From: Longimicrobium sp.
Lineage (GTDB): Bacteria; Gemmatimonadota; Gemmatimonadetes; Longimicrobiales; Longimicrobiaceae
Reading direction: 5' to 3'
Length of the DNA: 64,000 nt
Assembly (NCBI RefSeq): GCF_036388275.1
Contig: NZ_DASVSF010000002.1
Span: 1 to 64,000 of the forward strand
Part shown: one piece after another, positions 41,232 through 50,648 of the stretch
How the letters are laid out: each line of letters opens with the position of its first letter
How positions within the stretch are numbered: the first letter of the stretch is position 1
The notes under the pieces: generated by a model
What the model was told of the DNA's origin: nothing
Seen by the model: only the letters and a program-made list of their open reading frames with translations
The model's database searches: none
Translations under genes and position numbers: made by a program

Positions 41232-41642
41232 TCAGGGATTTCCACCCTGTTTCGGCTCCAGCGAGAGGGACGCCGAGTTGATGCAGTAGCGCAGCCGGGT
41301 GGGCGCGGGGCCGTCGTGAAAGACGTGGCCCAGGTGTGCTCCGCACCGGTTGCACACCACCTCAGTGCGCCGCGTGAAGAACGAGTCGTCCACGTGCTCG
41401 CCCACCACCTGGGGCGAGGCCGGGGCGGTAAAGCTGGGCCATCCGCAGCCGGAATCGAACTTCTCGTCGCTGCGGAACAGCTCCTCGTTGCAGCAAATGC
41501 AGCGGTACACGCCCTCGTCCTTCGTATCCCAGTACGCCCCGGTAAAGGCGCGCTCGGTACCCTTCAGCCGCGCCACCTCGTACTGCTCGGGCGTCAGCTG
41601 CGCCCGCCACTCGGCATCGGTCTTCTGGATCTTCTCGGCCAT
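41232..41642 (-). CDS. msrB: peptide-methionine (R)-S-oxide reductase MsrB
   Basis: 136 residues. Full MsrB pattern: YEVARLKGTERAFTGAYWDT, zinc cysteines CICC and CNRCGAHLGHVFHDGP, SGCGWPSFTAP, and the catalytic Cys in RYCINSASL. Reduces methionine-R-sulfoxide, cytosolic. ATG 41642 is at the conserved beginning; the 34-codon upstream extension overlaps the next gene and is noise. Confidence 0.96.
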   Translation of the reverse strand: MAEKIQKTDAEWRAQLTPEQYEVARLKGTERAFTGAYWDTKDEGVYRCICCNEELFRSDEKFDSGCGWPSFTAPASPQVVGEHVDDSFFTRRTEVVCNRCGAHLGHVFHDGPAPTRLRYCINSASLSLEPKQGGNP

Positions 41643-41715
41643 GGTTTCTCTCTCGTTCCCGTCCCCGGCTCCCCTCGGCGAGCCATGATACACCCGCAGG
41701 AGCGGACTGAGCCGT

Positions 41716-43119
41716 TCAGCGTGGCGTGCGCGATTCCAGCGCATCGACCAGCCGCCCGACGCGCTTGAGGGTGGGCGATCCCTCGGCGGGGGCGCGCGTG
41801 AAGTCCTCTACGTCGCCCGTGGCGCCCTGGGCGTAGAGCAGGTCGCCGTCCTTGGCAATCAGCATCACCACGAGCCGTTCGGCGTTCCCCTGCTTGGCGG
41901 TCGACACTCCGAGCAGAACGTCTTCGAAGGGTACCACCCGCGCGCGGACGCGCTCCCACCCGAGCGTGAACGGATCGAGGACGGCCAGCTCGACGTCGGC
42001 GCCCGGCGTGGCGTGGGCCAGTGCCGCGGCCAGGTGCTCCTGCATCCCCTCGCCCGCGATCGTCCACGCGCCTGCCGGGATCGCCAGGACGGTGTCGCGA
42101 CTCCCCGTTACGCGGATGTGCCCAGCTTCCACGGCCAGCGTTCGCCGCCAGGGCTCCTGGTGGCCCGCGGTGCGCAGAAGTTCGAAGCGGATGGGCACGC
42201 CGCCGCGCGAGTCGGACCGCACCGTGGTCAGTGTGCCATCCCTGGCCAGGGCGCCCGATTCCATGGTGTCACCGGTGCGGCGTACGGCGTGAAGCAGCAC
42301 AGTGCCGTTCTCGCCGTACGTGCGCGTGGTATCACCGGCGGGCAGGGCGCGGGTCAGGAGACGCGCGCGCTCCGCGGAGATCATCCGCGACGTGTCGGCG
42401 GAGAAGAGGCCGGCCGGGACGGTGTCCACCGCGCCGCCTGCGCCGGGAAAGCCAGCCGTACCGCGCAGGTCCATCCACCACTCGCGCCCCACCTCCCGCC
42501 CGTTCCGCACGTCGAACACGAAGGTTTCGCGCACGGGGCCGGTCACGTCCAGCCACCAGAAACGGCCGGGCTCCGACGGGAAGACGTCGCGGTAGCCCAT
42601 GGTTCCCGTGCCGCGCACCACGGCCACACGCGAACCCAGCGAGTCCACCACCCGTTCCACGCGCAGGTCGCGGACGATGCGGATGCTGTAGTCGCCGCCC
42701 TCCACCGGCAGGGCGTTGTGGTTGGTATCCGACCAGGCGGTGCCCTCGGCCAGGGTGAGTCCCGGCGGAAGCCGCAGGACGAAGTCGTAGCGGCCCCGCA
42801 CCTTGTCGGCCTGGCCATCCACCGAGGTGACGTTACCGCGCCTGCTCATTCCTATCGTCTCGGACGTCACCAGCGCCGAGGGGCCCAGCGTGTGGCTGAC
42901 GACCTGCACCTCCAGCGAATCGCCCGAGTCGCGCCACACCTGCCGTTCCACCGCCAGCGCCCGCACGGGATTGCCCAGCGTGTCGCCGCCGCGGACGACC
43001 CACATCCGGTATGGGTTGAGGCTCTCGACGAAGACGGTATCGGGCTGGGCGCGGTAGCCGCCCTGCGCCGCGGCGGGCGCGGCGGCCAGGAGGGCGACAA
43101 CGGCAATGAGACTGCGCAT
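41716..43119 (-). CDS. exported protein of unknown function
   Basis: 467 residues. Signal peptide MRSLIAVVALLAAAPAAAQ. The mature part is beta-rich with no recognised family (VVRGGDTLGNPVRALAVERQ, IRIVRDLRVERVVDSLGSRV, WTIAGEGMQEHLAAALAHA). Paralogue-free in this window. Likely periplasmic or surface. It begins ten bases before the TfoX-like stop, so it is probably in the same transcript. Confidence 0.75.
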   Translation of the reverse strand: MRSLIAVVALLAAAPAAAQGGYRAQPDTVFVESLNPYRMWVVRGGDTLGNPVRALAVERQVWRDSGDSLEVQVVSHTLGPSALVTSETIGMSRRGNVTSVDGQADKVRGRYDFVLRLPPGLTLAEGTAWSDTNHNALPVEGGDYSIRIVRDLRVERVVDSLGSRVAVVRGTGTMGYRDVFPSEPGRFWWLDVTGPVRETFVFDVRNGREVGREWWMDLRGTAGFPGAGGAVDTVPAGLFSADTSRMISAERARLLTRALPAGDTTRTYGENGTVLLHAVRRTGDTMESGALARDGTLTTVRSDSRGGVPIRFELLRTAGHQEPWRRTLAVEAGHIRVTGSRDTVLAIPAGAWTIAGEGMQEHLAAALAHATPGADVELAVLDPFTLGWERVRARVVPFEDVLLGVSTAKQGNAERLVVMLIAKDGDLLYAQGATGDVEDFTRAPAEGSPTLKRVGRLVDALESRTPR

Positions 43120-43128
43120 GGGAGGCGG

Positions 43129-43473
43129 CTACTTCTTTTTCTTGCCCTTGCGGGCGCGGCGTGCAACGTCGAGGGCCGCGTCCATCCACGGGCGCAGCAG
43201 GTCGGGAGATTCCAGCAGGTCGGCGGGAAGCTCGTAGTACTTCATCACCTGCTGGCCGTCGCCAAACGGATCGAACTGACTCATGCCGGCGTCCACGAAC
43301 ATCGCGCGGTTGGTATCGTCGACCTTCAGGTACACCGCGCCGTCGTCCATCAGCGCAAAGAAAAACCCGTCGGAGTAGATGCCCACCCCGCCGAACATGG
43401 CCCGGCCGCTGACCGGCGCCACACGGCCCATCTGCTCCAGCACGTACTCACGGTAGTCGGCGCTCACGGCCAT
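43129..43473 (-). CDS. TfoX N-terminal-domain protein
   Basis: 114 residues, a single TfoX/Sxy N-terminal domain (GRAMFGGVGIYSDGFFFALM, DDGAVYLKVDDTNRAMF). No C-terminal Sxy domain. In gammaproteobacteria TfoX regulates competence; in stand-alone domain proteins the role is unproven. C-terminus is very basic (RRARKGKKKK). Confidence 0.88.
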   Translation of the reverse strand: MAVSADYREYVLEQMGRVAPVSGRAMFGGVGIYSDGFFFALMDDGAVYLKVDDTNRAMFVDAGMSQFDPFGDGQQVMKYYELPADLLESPDLLRPWMDAALDVARRARKGKKKK

Positions 43474-43489
43474 GGTCGTCGGGCTCCGG

Positions 43490-44020
43490 TCAGCGGCTCC
43501 AGAAAAACGCGTGGTTCGTCCGCGGATCGGCGGCCAGGTAGCCCCGGTCCGGGCCGGAGGCGATCTCCCACACCAGCAGGCGCTCGCCCTGGCTGCCGGA
43601 AAGCGTGCGCGAGGTGATGGGCCACCAGCGGCTCCACCCCGGCGTGGGAACCAGCACCCGCTCCACCTCGGCCTGCGGCAGCTGGCGCATCCCCGTGGTG
43701 AGCGCCTTCAATGCCGCGCTGTCCGCATAGGTGAAGCGCACGAACCGCTGGTCGGTGTCGCGGTTGTGGCGGGTGTGGATCTCCGTCGCGCTCGCGGGCA
43801 CGAAGCGCGGGAGCAGCCCCCGCTCCACGGCCTTGGCGTCGGTCGCTTCCTGGTACACCTCGAAGCGCTCTTCCGGCTGCTGAAAGCGCTTGAGCGTGGC
43901 GGGAATGAAGCCGGCTCCGATCAGCACGGCGGCAACGATCAGCAGCGTGCGGACGTTCCTGCGGCGGACGGCCGGATCGTACGGATCGGGGCCCAGGTTG
44001 GACGGGTCTCTATTCATCAA
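43490..44020 (-). CDS. hypothetical single-pass membrane protein
   Basis: 176 residues with one membrane helix near 25-43 (VRTLLIVAAVLIGAGFIPATL) and a soluble extracytoplasmic domain. No family recognised. Starts 16 bases upstream of the TfoX-like gene start and shares its direction. Confidence 0.65.
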   Translation of the reverse strand: MMNRDPSNLGPDPYDPAVRRRNVRTLLIVAAVLIGAGFIPATLKRFQQPEERFEVYQEATDAKAVERGLLPRFVPASATEIHTRHNRDTDQRFVRFTYADSAALKALTTGMRQLPQAEVERVLVPTPGWSRWWPITSRTLSGSQGERLLVWEIASGPDRGYLAADPRTNHAFFWSR

Positions 44021-44182
44021 CTCGTGCAGGTACGGCGTAGATCGATCAGGACGAAAGTCGCTCCGGGGAGCGGGCGGATAATACTCCGCTGCCTTCGATT
44101 GCGCGACTGGCGGACGCAGCGAGGCCGGCGGGGAGAGCTCCCGGCCGGCCTGCGGGTCCGCGCGATCGATTAAAGCCGTGCG

Positions 44183-44545
44183 TCAGTCCGCCTCGTTCCT
44201 CGCGCGGCAGTCGTCGCGGGTGGCGGCCCGGGCTTCCACCACCTCGCGGATGGCCACGGCGCGCCGGTACATGCCCATGTGGCCGAACATTCCCGGCCCC
44301 GTCACGTCGGCGCGCACGGTGACGTAGATGGTGCCGTACTCGCCCTCCACCAGGTCGCGGTACGGCTGCAACACCGGGCCGGCGTTGGATACCCACCATG
44401 GCCCGCGCTCGCCGCACACGCGCAGCGACTGCTCTTCCCACTTGACCGTGTAGTAGCCGGAAAGCGTCACCGGCTCGGAGCGGGGGGCCACCGCGGCGAT
44501 GAGCGGCAGCGGGAGCAGGGCGGCGAACAGGGTGCGGATGCGCAT
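44183..44545 (-). CDS. small exported hypothetical protein
   Basis: 120 residues from ATG 44545 (AAGGAAAG site). Signal-like MRIRTLFAALLPLPLIAAVA. The mature part has two Cys (RVCGERGPWW; TRDDCRARN) that may form a disulfide. No family recognised. Confidence 0.65.
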   Translation of the reverse strand: MRIRTLFAALLPLPLIAAVAPRSEPVTLSGYYTVKWEEQSLRVCGERGPWWVSNAGPVLQPYRDLVEGEYGTIYVTVRADVTGPGMFGHMGMYRRAVAIREVVEARAATRDDCRARNEAD

Positions 44546-44636
44546 CTTTCCTTGCGGCAACGAGTTGATTTCATCGCGTCGTACACCCCGATGGGACCCC
44601 GGGTCCACGCGGATGGTTGCCCGCGCCACAACGCGA

Positions 44637-44671
44637 AAGGCCCCGGCGCGCGCGAGGCGAGCCGGGGCCTT
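44637..44671. terminator. 11-bp hairpin after the LURP-one-like gene
   Basis: AAGGCCCCGGC (44637-44647) and GCCGGGGCCTT (44661-44671) pair perfectly; on the minus strand it follows the stop at 44690 by about 18 bases. Confidence 0.7.
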
Positions 44672-44689
44672 GCAACCGCCGGGAACGGA

Positions 44690-45274
44690 TCAGCCGCGGC
44701 GGCGTTCCAGGAGGAGCAGCATCAGCAGGCTGAGGACCGACAGGCCCTCCTCCTCGGGCGTCAGCTCGGTCAGCCGGTCCACCGCGTACTTGCCCTCCCA
44801 CAACGCCGACTGCTTGGTGGCGCGCACCGCCGGAGTGCCGTCGGGGCGAGTCACCAGGTACTTGGGATGGAAGACGTAGCCCGCGAGCATGCCCAGCACC
44901 GGGATCTGCCCGAACAGCGCGTCGCCCACCTTGGCCAGGGGGTTCTCTTCGCGGAGGTTGAAGACGACGTGGCCGTCGCGGACGATCTCGTAGTGCGCGC
45001 GCCACAGCGAGCGCATTCCCTTGCGGCGCACCGCCCCGATCTGCGTGCCGTCCGGCGTGCTGAAGTTGTACTGCGCGGACCAGTCGATCACCTTGTTGGC
45101 CGCGATGTAGTACAGCGGCTGGGTCTGGCTCTCGTCCGCGAAGACGGTGACCTGCTCCTTCAGCTTCATCAGCTTCTGCTTGACGTACATCCGCACCTGC
45201 CCGCTGGCGTCGCGCACGTAGATTTGCGGCGCGAGGGCAAGCAGCTTGAACGAGAGCTGAAGCGGATACTGCAT
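44690..45274 (-). CDS. LURP-one/tubby-C-like protein
   Basis: 194 residues from ATG 45274. Beta-barrel-type repeats (IYVRDASGQVRMYVKQKLMK; VTVFADESQTQPLYYIAANK; GTQIGAVRRKGMRSLWRAHY) match LURP-one-related/scramblase-like proteins, with the central hydrophobic helix and a C-terminal helix ending LLMLLLLERRRG. Cytosolic or membrane-associated. Role unknown. Confidence 0.75.
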   Translation of the reverse strand: MQYPLQLSFKLLALAPQIYVRDASGQVRMYVKQKLMKLKEQVTVFADESQTQPLYYIAANKVIDWSAQYNFSTPDGTQIGAVRRKGMRSLWRAHYEIVRDGHVVFNLREENPLAKVGDALFGQIPVLGMLAGYVFHPKYLVTRPDGTPAVRATKQSALWEGKYAVDRLTELTPEEEGLSVLSLLMLLLLERRRG

Positions 45275-45384
45275 CGTTGGGTCTCCGGGATCGGGATGGG
45301 TCGGGAAGCGTACCGCGGAAGGTGTGAGTAGCGTAGCGCCCGCGCGCCCGCCGCGCCAGACCCGCATCGTGAGATTTCGCGCGC

Positions 45385-46281
45385 CTATTCCACTCCCCGC
45401 CCGATCCGCGGCCACCGGATCTCTCCGGTCGCCGGGTCACGGGACAGATAGATCCATTCCACCCGCCCGGTGATGAGCCGCTCGCGCACGAACCCGAAGT
45501 GCCGGCTGTCGAAGCTGCCGGGCAGGTTGTCGCCCAGCACGAACACGTGGCCCGCCGGCACCTTCAGCGGACCCCACGTGAACATCGTGGGCCGGTATCC
45601 GGCGGTGTCCACGCCCGCCAGGTGGGCGCTCTGCCAGGCGAACTCCGGCATCTGTATGTCGTCGGCGGGGGAGAACGGGGGTGAACGGATGACGACGCGC
45701 CCGTTCACCAGCAGGTCTCCGCGGCGCATCTGCACCACGTCTCCCGCGACCGCGGCGATGCGCGACATGTACATCGCGCCGGTGGAATCGGCACGTGTGG
45801 CGAGCGCGCCGCGCGGAACGGCGACGTTCTGGCGCGCCATCACGTAATCGCCCGGCAGCAGCGTGGGCATCATGTTGCGGCTGCCCAGCTTGAACGCGCG
45901 CCAGCGGCTGGTCGCGGCGCCGTAAACCGCGGGCTGAACCACGAAGGCGAGCCCGATCCAGACCACCACATACACCCACCACCGCTGATACCTCCTGCGC
46001 GGGGCATCCGCCCGAGCGCGCCCTGCGGTGCGCCACGCATCCGCGAGAACGACGACCCACGCGAGCGGGATCACCAGCAGGAACCCGATTCTTGGCGCCC
46101 GCGACTGCACCTCCATGCTCGCCGCGAGCGCGGCCAGCGCGGTCAGCGTCATCGCGACGTGAAGCAGGATTCCACGGCGTGCACGGCCGGCATACATGTG
46201 GCCCAGCGGCGCTCCGACGATGGAGAGCAGCACGGCAACGCGTGGCGAGCGGCGGCCGGCCGGTGCGGCGTGCTGGCTCAT
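45385..46281 (-). CDS. signal-peptidase-I-like protein lacking the catalytic dyad
   Basis: 298 residues. About four membrane segments in the first 122 residues, then an S26-type domain: LGSRNMMPTLLPGDYVMARQ corresponds to the PSxSMxPTL box, GAMYMSRIAAVAGDVVQMRR to the Lys box, and VFVLGDNLPGSFDSRHFG to the GDN box. The nucleophile Ser is Asn136 and the general-base Lys is Ser173. The fold is thus that of signal peptidase I but neither catalytic residue is present. Probably a non-proteolytic paralogue; another true LepB should exist elsewhere. Confidence 0.75.
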   Translation of the reverse strand: MSQHAAPAGRRSPRVAVLLSIVGAPLGHMYAGRARRGILLHVAMTLTALAALAASMEVQSRAPRIGFLLVIPLAWVVVLADAWRTAGRARADAPRRRYQRWWVYVVVWIGLAFVVQPAVYGAATSRWRAFKLGSRNMMPTLLPGDYVMARQNVAVPRGALATRADSTGAMYMSRIAAVAGDVVQMRRGDLLVNGRVVIRSPPFSPADDIQMPEFAWQSAHLAGVDTAGYRPTMFTWGPLKVPAGHVFVLGDNLPGSFDSRHFGFVRERLITGRVEWIYLSRDPATGEIRWPRIGRGVE

Positions 46282-46461
46282 GTACCGGGTCGGCGGATGG
46301 GTGGGGCGGACGAGCCATGCCGGGTGGGACGCCCGGCACGGGCGGATGGGATCAGATCACCTGAAGGTGGGACCGGACCTGGATTCCCCCACTCTCCAAT
46401 CCGGGTTCCCGCCCCGCGAACGCGGACGCAGCCGCGGGCCAGAACCGTGCCGGGTTGGGTC

Positions 46462-47082
46462 TCAGAGCAGGTGTGCGACAGCCTCGAGGGCATCGGCGGT
46501 CCGGCGCAGGCGCACTTTCCGGAGATTCGCGAGGTACTTCTCGACGGAAAGGGCCGGCCTGCGCAGGTTCGTCCGCTGAGCCCGAGCCGCGGCGTACACC
46601 AACTCCGGATCGACAGCCATCAACCGGAGAACGAAGGCATCCGGGTGCTCGACCTCGACACCGTAGCGCGAAACAACCGAGATCGGGAAATCCTTGATGT
46701 CCGCCGTGACGATGATCGCGGCCTTCGTTTCGATCGCGGCGGCGAGTACGTGGCGGTCGTCCGGGTCGGGAAGCTGAAGTGCGGGGATGTGGCGCTCGTA
46801 GCCTTCCACCACTGCTCCAGGAACGACCTCCTCCATCATTGCCCGCGTTCGCAGCAGGTGCTGGAGGGAAAGGTCGGGACGGTTCTCCAGGAGGTTCGTG
46901 ATCCACTCGTCCTGGATCGTTTTCGTCCAGCGTGCACCGACGAGTCCCGCGCGGGCCAAGCGGATCAGAAGGTCGCGAATAGGGGCAGGGTAGAGGACGT
47001 TCGCGTCGTAGACCGCAACGACGGGGCTGCGGTCAGGTATATCCCAATCCGAGTTCCTGCGCTTGCGCGACGAGCTGCTCAT
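46462..47082 (-). CDS. PIN-domain toxin (putative RNase)
   Basis: 206 residues from ATG 47082. PIN acidic residues: VVAVYDANVLYPAPIRDLL, TIQDEWITNLL, LPDPDDRHVLAAAIETKAAI and IVTADIKDFP. PIN toxins of this longer type act as RNases in toxin-antitoxin pairs. It overlaps the antitoxin gene's 3' end by 50 bases. Confidence 0.88.
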   Translation of the reverse strand: MSSSSRKRRNSDWDIPDRSPVVAVYDANVLYPAPIRDLLIRLARAGLVGARWTKTIQDEWITNLLENRPDLSLQHLLRTRAMMEEVVPGAVVEGYERHIPALQLPDPDDRHVLAAAIETKAAIIVTADIKDFPISVVSRYGVEVEHPDAFVLRLMAVDPELVYAAARAQRTNLRRPALSVEKYLANLRKVRLRRTADALEAVAHLL

Positions 47083-47503
47083 ATGCCCGGTCTGCCTCCG
47101 CATCCATGCGGGCCTTGTATTCCAGCACATCGGCCAGGCGAACGCGGCGGTGCGTTCCGGCCTTGCTGAAGGGAATCTTCCCGGACTCCAACAGCTTCAC
47201 GAGATAGGGCCTGGAGACGTTCAGCACATCCGCCGCTTTCTGCGTTGAAACCAGCCGGTCGACAGGATTTAGGGCGATGGAGCGGCCCTGGGCGAGCTCG
47301 TGCAGAATGAGCCCGAGCATCCGGAAAGCCACCCCGGGAATCGTAACCTCCTCCGCATCCCGGTCCTGCCCCACGGTGACGGTTACCGCCCCCGCGCCCC
47401 CGCCCTTGAACCGGCTCAGCTTCGACGAGCTGTTTTGCGCGAGGCGCACGTCCTCGTCGCTCGGACGGATCGGCTCCATGAGCAGTTCGGTCGCGGATGC
47501 CAT
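47033..47503 (-). CDS. HTH (excisionase-like) antitoxin of the PIN pair
   Basis: 156 residues from ATG 47503. A MerR-type HTH_17 motif at about 85-135: LVSTQKAADVLNVSRPYLVK followed by GKIPFSKAGTHRRVRLADVL. Such proteins are the DNA-binding antitoxins of long PIN toxins. Transcribed first and overlapping the toxin by 50 bases, as usual. N-terminal 60 residues include a Gly-rich segment (FKGGGAGAVTVTVG). Confidence 0.87.
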   Translation of the reverse strand: MASATELLMEPIRPSDEDVRLAQNSSSKLSRFKGGGAGAVTVTVGQDRDAEEVTIPGVAFRMLGLILHELAQGRSIALNPVDRLVSTQKAADVLNVSRPYLVKLLESGKIPFSKAGTHRRVRLADVLEYKARMDAEADRAYEQLVAQAQELGLGYT

Positions 47504-47577
47504 TATCGTTTCGCTTCTAAGTGGCGGGGCAACGATCGATCAACAGTAGCATCCATTCGAAATAAACGCAACGGCCA

Positions 47578-49635
47578 TTACGGCACGTTCCGCCGCAGCT
47601 CGTCCAGCCAGACGGTGGCCTCGGAGTCGCTGGGGGCGCGCCAGTCGCCGCGGGGAGAGAGCGAGCCGCCGGAGCCCACCTTGGGCCCGTTGGGCATCGC
47701 CGAGCGCTTGAACTGGCTGGTCTTGAAGAACCGCCACAGGAACACCTCCATCCACCGCTTGATGGTGGCCAGGTCGTACTGGTTGCGGCGCTCCTCGGGC
47801 AGCAGTTCCGGCCACGGGCCGCGCGCGCGGTCTCCCCAGGCGTGGTGCGCCAGGAAGGCCACCTTGCTGGGTCGGAAGCCGTAGCGCGTGATGTAGTAGA
47901 GGTTGAAGTCCTGCAGCTCGTACGGGCCGATCTTCTGCTGCGTGCTCTGCGCGGGGCCCTCGCCCGGCTCGCCTTCGCCCGCGGGCACCAGCTCGGGCGA
48001 GATCTCGGTGTCCAGGATGGACTGCAGCACCCGGTTGGTGTCGGCGTCGAACTGCCCGGTGTCGATGACCCAGCGGATCAGGTACTGGATCATGGTCTTG
48101 GGCACCGACGCGTTGACGTTGTAGTGCGACATGTGGTCGCCCACGCCGTAGGTGGCCCAGCCCAGCGCCAGCTCGCTCAGGTCTCCCGTGCCCAGCACCA
48201 GCCCGTCGTTGAAGTTGGCCAGCCGGAACAGGTGCGAGGTGCGCTCGCCCGCCTGCACGTTCTCGAACGTCACGTCGTACACCGGCTCGCCCTCGGCGTA
48301 CGGGTGGCCGATGTCGCGCAGCATCTGCATGCAGCTGGGCCGGATGTCGATCTCCGCCGCGGTGATGCCCAACCCCTTCATCAGCGCATGGGCGTTCCCC
48401 TTCGTGGAGTCGCTGGTGGCGAACCCCGGCATGGTGTAGCCCAGGATGTTGGTGCGCGGCAGCCCCAGCCGGTCCATCGTCCGCGCCGCCACGATCAGCG
48501 CCTGCGTGCTGTCGAGCCCGCCCGACACGCCGATGACGATCTTCTGGATCCCCGTGGCCGCCAGGCGCTTCATCAACCCGTGCACCTGGATGTTGTACGC
48601 CTCGTAGCAGCGGGCGTCGCGCTCGGCGGCGATGTCGGGCACGTACGGAAAGCGCCCGACGTCGCGCCGCAGCGGCATTTCGCCTTCCGGCACCTGGAAG
48701 TGGAACGGGACGCGGCGGATGGACGACACCCGCTCGCCCGCGTCGCCCGCGGCCTCGCGAAAGGTGTTCATCCGCGACCGCTCCTGGGCCAGCCGGTCCA
48801 GGTCCACGTCGGCGATGATCACCTGCTCCTCATCGTCGAAGCGCTGCGACTCGCGGAGCAGGTCGTTGTGCTCGTAGATCAGCGCGTGCCCGTCCCACGC
48901 CAGGTCGGTGGTGGATTCGCCCGGGCCGGCGGCGGAGTACAGGTACGCGCAGATGCAGCGGCCGCTCTGCGTGGCGCACAGGTCGCGGCGGTACTCGGCC
49001 TTGCCTACGGTGATGTTGCTGGCCGACAGGTTGGCGATCACCGTGGCGCCGGCGAGCGCGGCGTAGCTGCTGGGCGGAATGGGCGTCCAGACGTCTTCGC
49101 ACACCTCCACGTTCAGCACGAAGTTCTCGACGTTCTCGGCCTCGAACACCAGGTCGTTGCCGAAGGGCACCGAGTTGCCCGCGAGCGTCACGTGGTCGAA
49201 GTCGGCGTCGCGGGCCGCGCTGAACCAGCGGCGCTCGTAGAACTCCCGGTAGTTGGGCAGGTACGATTTGGGCGCGATGCCAAGGACCTGCCCGCGGTAG
49301 ATGACGACACCGCAGTTGAAGATGCGCCCGTGGAAGCGCAGCGGCGCGCCGACGACCAGCACCGGCGTCATCCCGATGCTCTCCATCACCAGCTCGCGGA
49401 TGGCGTCGTCCACCGCCTCGAGCAGCGCGTCCTGCTGAAACAGGTCTTCGCAGCTGTAGGCCGAGATGCCCAGCTCGGGGAAAAGGGCCACCGCCGCGCC
49501 CGCGTCAGACGCGCGCCACGCCAGCTCCAGCGTGTGCCCGACGTTGAACGCGGGGTCGGCCACGCGGACGGCGGGGACGCAGACGGCCACGCGGACGAAC
49601 CCGTGGGAGTAGATGGAATGGAACGGTGCGCGCAT
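47578..49635 (-). CDS. nadE: glutamine-dependent NAD+ synthetase
   Basis: 685 residues from ATG 49635. N-terminal nitrilase glutaminase domain: catalytic Glu in FPELGISAYSCEDLF, Lys in APKSYLPNYREFYE, Cys in NVEVCEDVWTP. C-terminal amidotransferase: the PP-loop IGVSGGLDSTQALIVA near 355. Converts nicotinic acid adenine dinucleotide to NAD+ using glutamine. Full length for the fused type. The upstream extension to 49809 is noise. Confidence 0.96.
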   Translation of the reverse strand: MRAPFHSIYSHGFVRVAVCVPAVRVADPAFNVGHTLELAWRASDAGAAVALFPELGISAYSCEDLFQQDALLEAVDDAIRELVMESIGMTPVLVVGAPLRFHGRIFNCGVVIYRGQVLGIAPKSYLPNYREFYERRWFSAARDADFDHVTLAGNSVPFGNDLVFEAENVENFVLNVEVCEDVWTPIPPSSYAALAGATVIANLSASNITVGKAEYRRDLCATQSGRCICAYLYSAAGPGESTTDLAWDGHALIYEHNDLLRESQRFDDEEQVIIADVDLDRLAQERSRMNTFREAAGDAGERVSSIRRVPFHFQVPEGEMPLRRDVGRFPYVPDIAAERDARCYEAYNIQVHGLMKRLAATGIQKIVIGVSGGLDSTQALIVAARTMDRLGLPRTNILGYTMPGFATSDSTKGNAHALMKGLGITAAEIDIRPSCMQMLRDIGHPYAEGEPVYDVTFENVQAGERTSHLFRLANFNDGLVLGTGDLSELALGWATYGVGDHMSHYNVNASVPKTMIQYLIRWVIDTGQFDADTNRVLQSILDTEISPELVPAGEGEPGEGPAQSTQQKIGPYELQDFNLYYITRYGFRPSKVAFLAHHAWGDRARGPWPELLPEERRNQYDLATIKRWMEVFLWRFFKTSQFKRSAMPNGPKVGSGGSLSPRGDWRAPSDSEATVWLDELRRNVP

Positions 49636-49961
49636 TCGGTTCTCCGCGGTCGCTGGAACGGCCCTGCGCCACAGGATAGCCAACGGCGGGGGCGCAGGCG
49701 AGGGGAGGCGGTGTCCCCGGCCCCTCCCCGCACAACCTACGTGGCGAGAGGGGAGAACTTCGAGCGGATCAGCCGGGCTCAGCGCGTCCGCGGCGCCCCC
49801 CATCCTCAACCCTTCCCCCGCAAACTGCGCGGGGGAAGGGGGCCAGCCCGGTGCGTGTCAACGGGTGCCGAGCAGAGACCCGCGGGCGAGAGGACGATAG
49901 GTAGCACTCCGGACGATGGCGGGCGCACCCGTCGCGCCGTGCTCGAGGCGCCCCGTTCCGA
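49636..49961. other. intergenic region with a 12-bp hairpin
   Basis: 326 bases between nadE and the methyltransferase stop. CCCTTCCCCCGC (49810-49821) and GCGGGGGAAGGG (49829-49840) pair perfectly. The rest is C-rich and without genes. The nadE promoter should lie near 49640-49700. Confidence 0.45.
49810..49840. repeat. REP-like palindrome
   Basis: Twelve-base arms with a seven-base loop (AAACTGC). The clean GC-only palindrome far from a stop codon looks like a dispersed repetitive palindrome or the terminator of the methyltransferase gene. Confidence 0.5.
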
Positions 49962-50648
49962 TCACGCGGGGGGCGGAGCCGGTGGGATAAGCTGGTAGAT
50001 GCGCACGCGGCTGTGGGCATTGGGGGCGGAGGGCTCCACGCGCTCGTCCACCTGCTCCGCGCGCCACCCGCGGTCCTGGATCATCCCCAGGAACTCGCCC
50101 GCGTACACCCGCCCGGGATCGGCAACCAGCACGGTGCCGCCGGGCGCGGTGACGCGGGGAAGCAGGTTCGCCAGCAGCGACGCGTTGCGCTGCTCGTACA
50201 GCACGTCGGCCGCGACCACCAGGCCGTATCCCTCGTCCTCCGGGGGGTGGCGCCAGTCCAGCAGGGTGGTTTGCAGCGGGGCCAGGCCGTTGCGCGAGGC
50301 GTTGGCGCGGGCGAACCGCAGCGCCTCGTCGTACCAGTCCGTCGCCAGCACGTCCGCGCCCAGGTGGCGCAGGGCCAGCGAGGGCAGCGCGACGCCGCAC
50401 CCCAGCTCCAGCACGCGCACGCCCGCGTACGTCCGCCCCCCGTCCAGCAGGTGCGCCGTTAGGCCCCGGGCGGACGGCCACAGCTCGGCCCAGTACGGCA
50501 GCCGCTCGTCGAAGGCGAACTCGCCCTCGTCGATCAACTCGTCGGCGGCGCTGGGAAGGATCAGCGACGCTTCCCATCCCCCGTGCGCGTACCGCTCTTC
50601 GCGCACCTCGTAGCGCGCCCGCAGCTCCGCCTCCAGTCCACCCGTCAT
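49962..50648 (-). CDS. class I methyltransferase, METTL/PrmA-like, copy 1
   Basis: 228 residues from ATG 50648. LPYWAELWPSARGLTAHLLD precedes motif I VLELGCGVALPSLALRHLGA; the acidic residue of motif II is in LATDWYDEAL. The LPYW-ELWPSA entry is typical of lysine/nicotinamide N-methyltransferase-like proteins. Similar to the gene at 57246. Substrate unknown; protein lysine methylation is a guess. Confidence 0.87.
   Translation of the reverse strand: MTGGLEAELRARYEVREERYAHGGWEASLILPSAADELIDEGEFAFDERLPYWAELWPSARGLTAHLLDGGRTYAGVRVLELGCGVALPSLALRHLGADVLATDWYDEALRFARANASRNGLAPLQTTLLDWRHPPEDEGYGLVVAADVLYEQRNASLLANLLPRVTAPGGTVLVADPGRVYAGEFLGMIQDRGWRAEQVDERVEPSAPNAHSRVRIYQLIPPAPPPA

Noticed and set aside
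49810..49840. tRNA or other structured RNA
   Set aside because: The palindrome is a simple GC hairpin with no cloverleaf or conserved tRNA bases; no tRNA was seen anywhere in the window.
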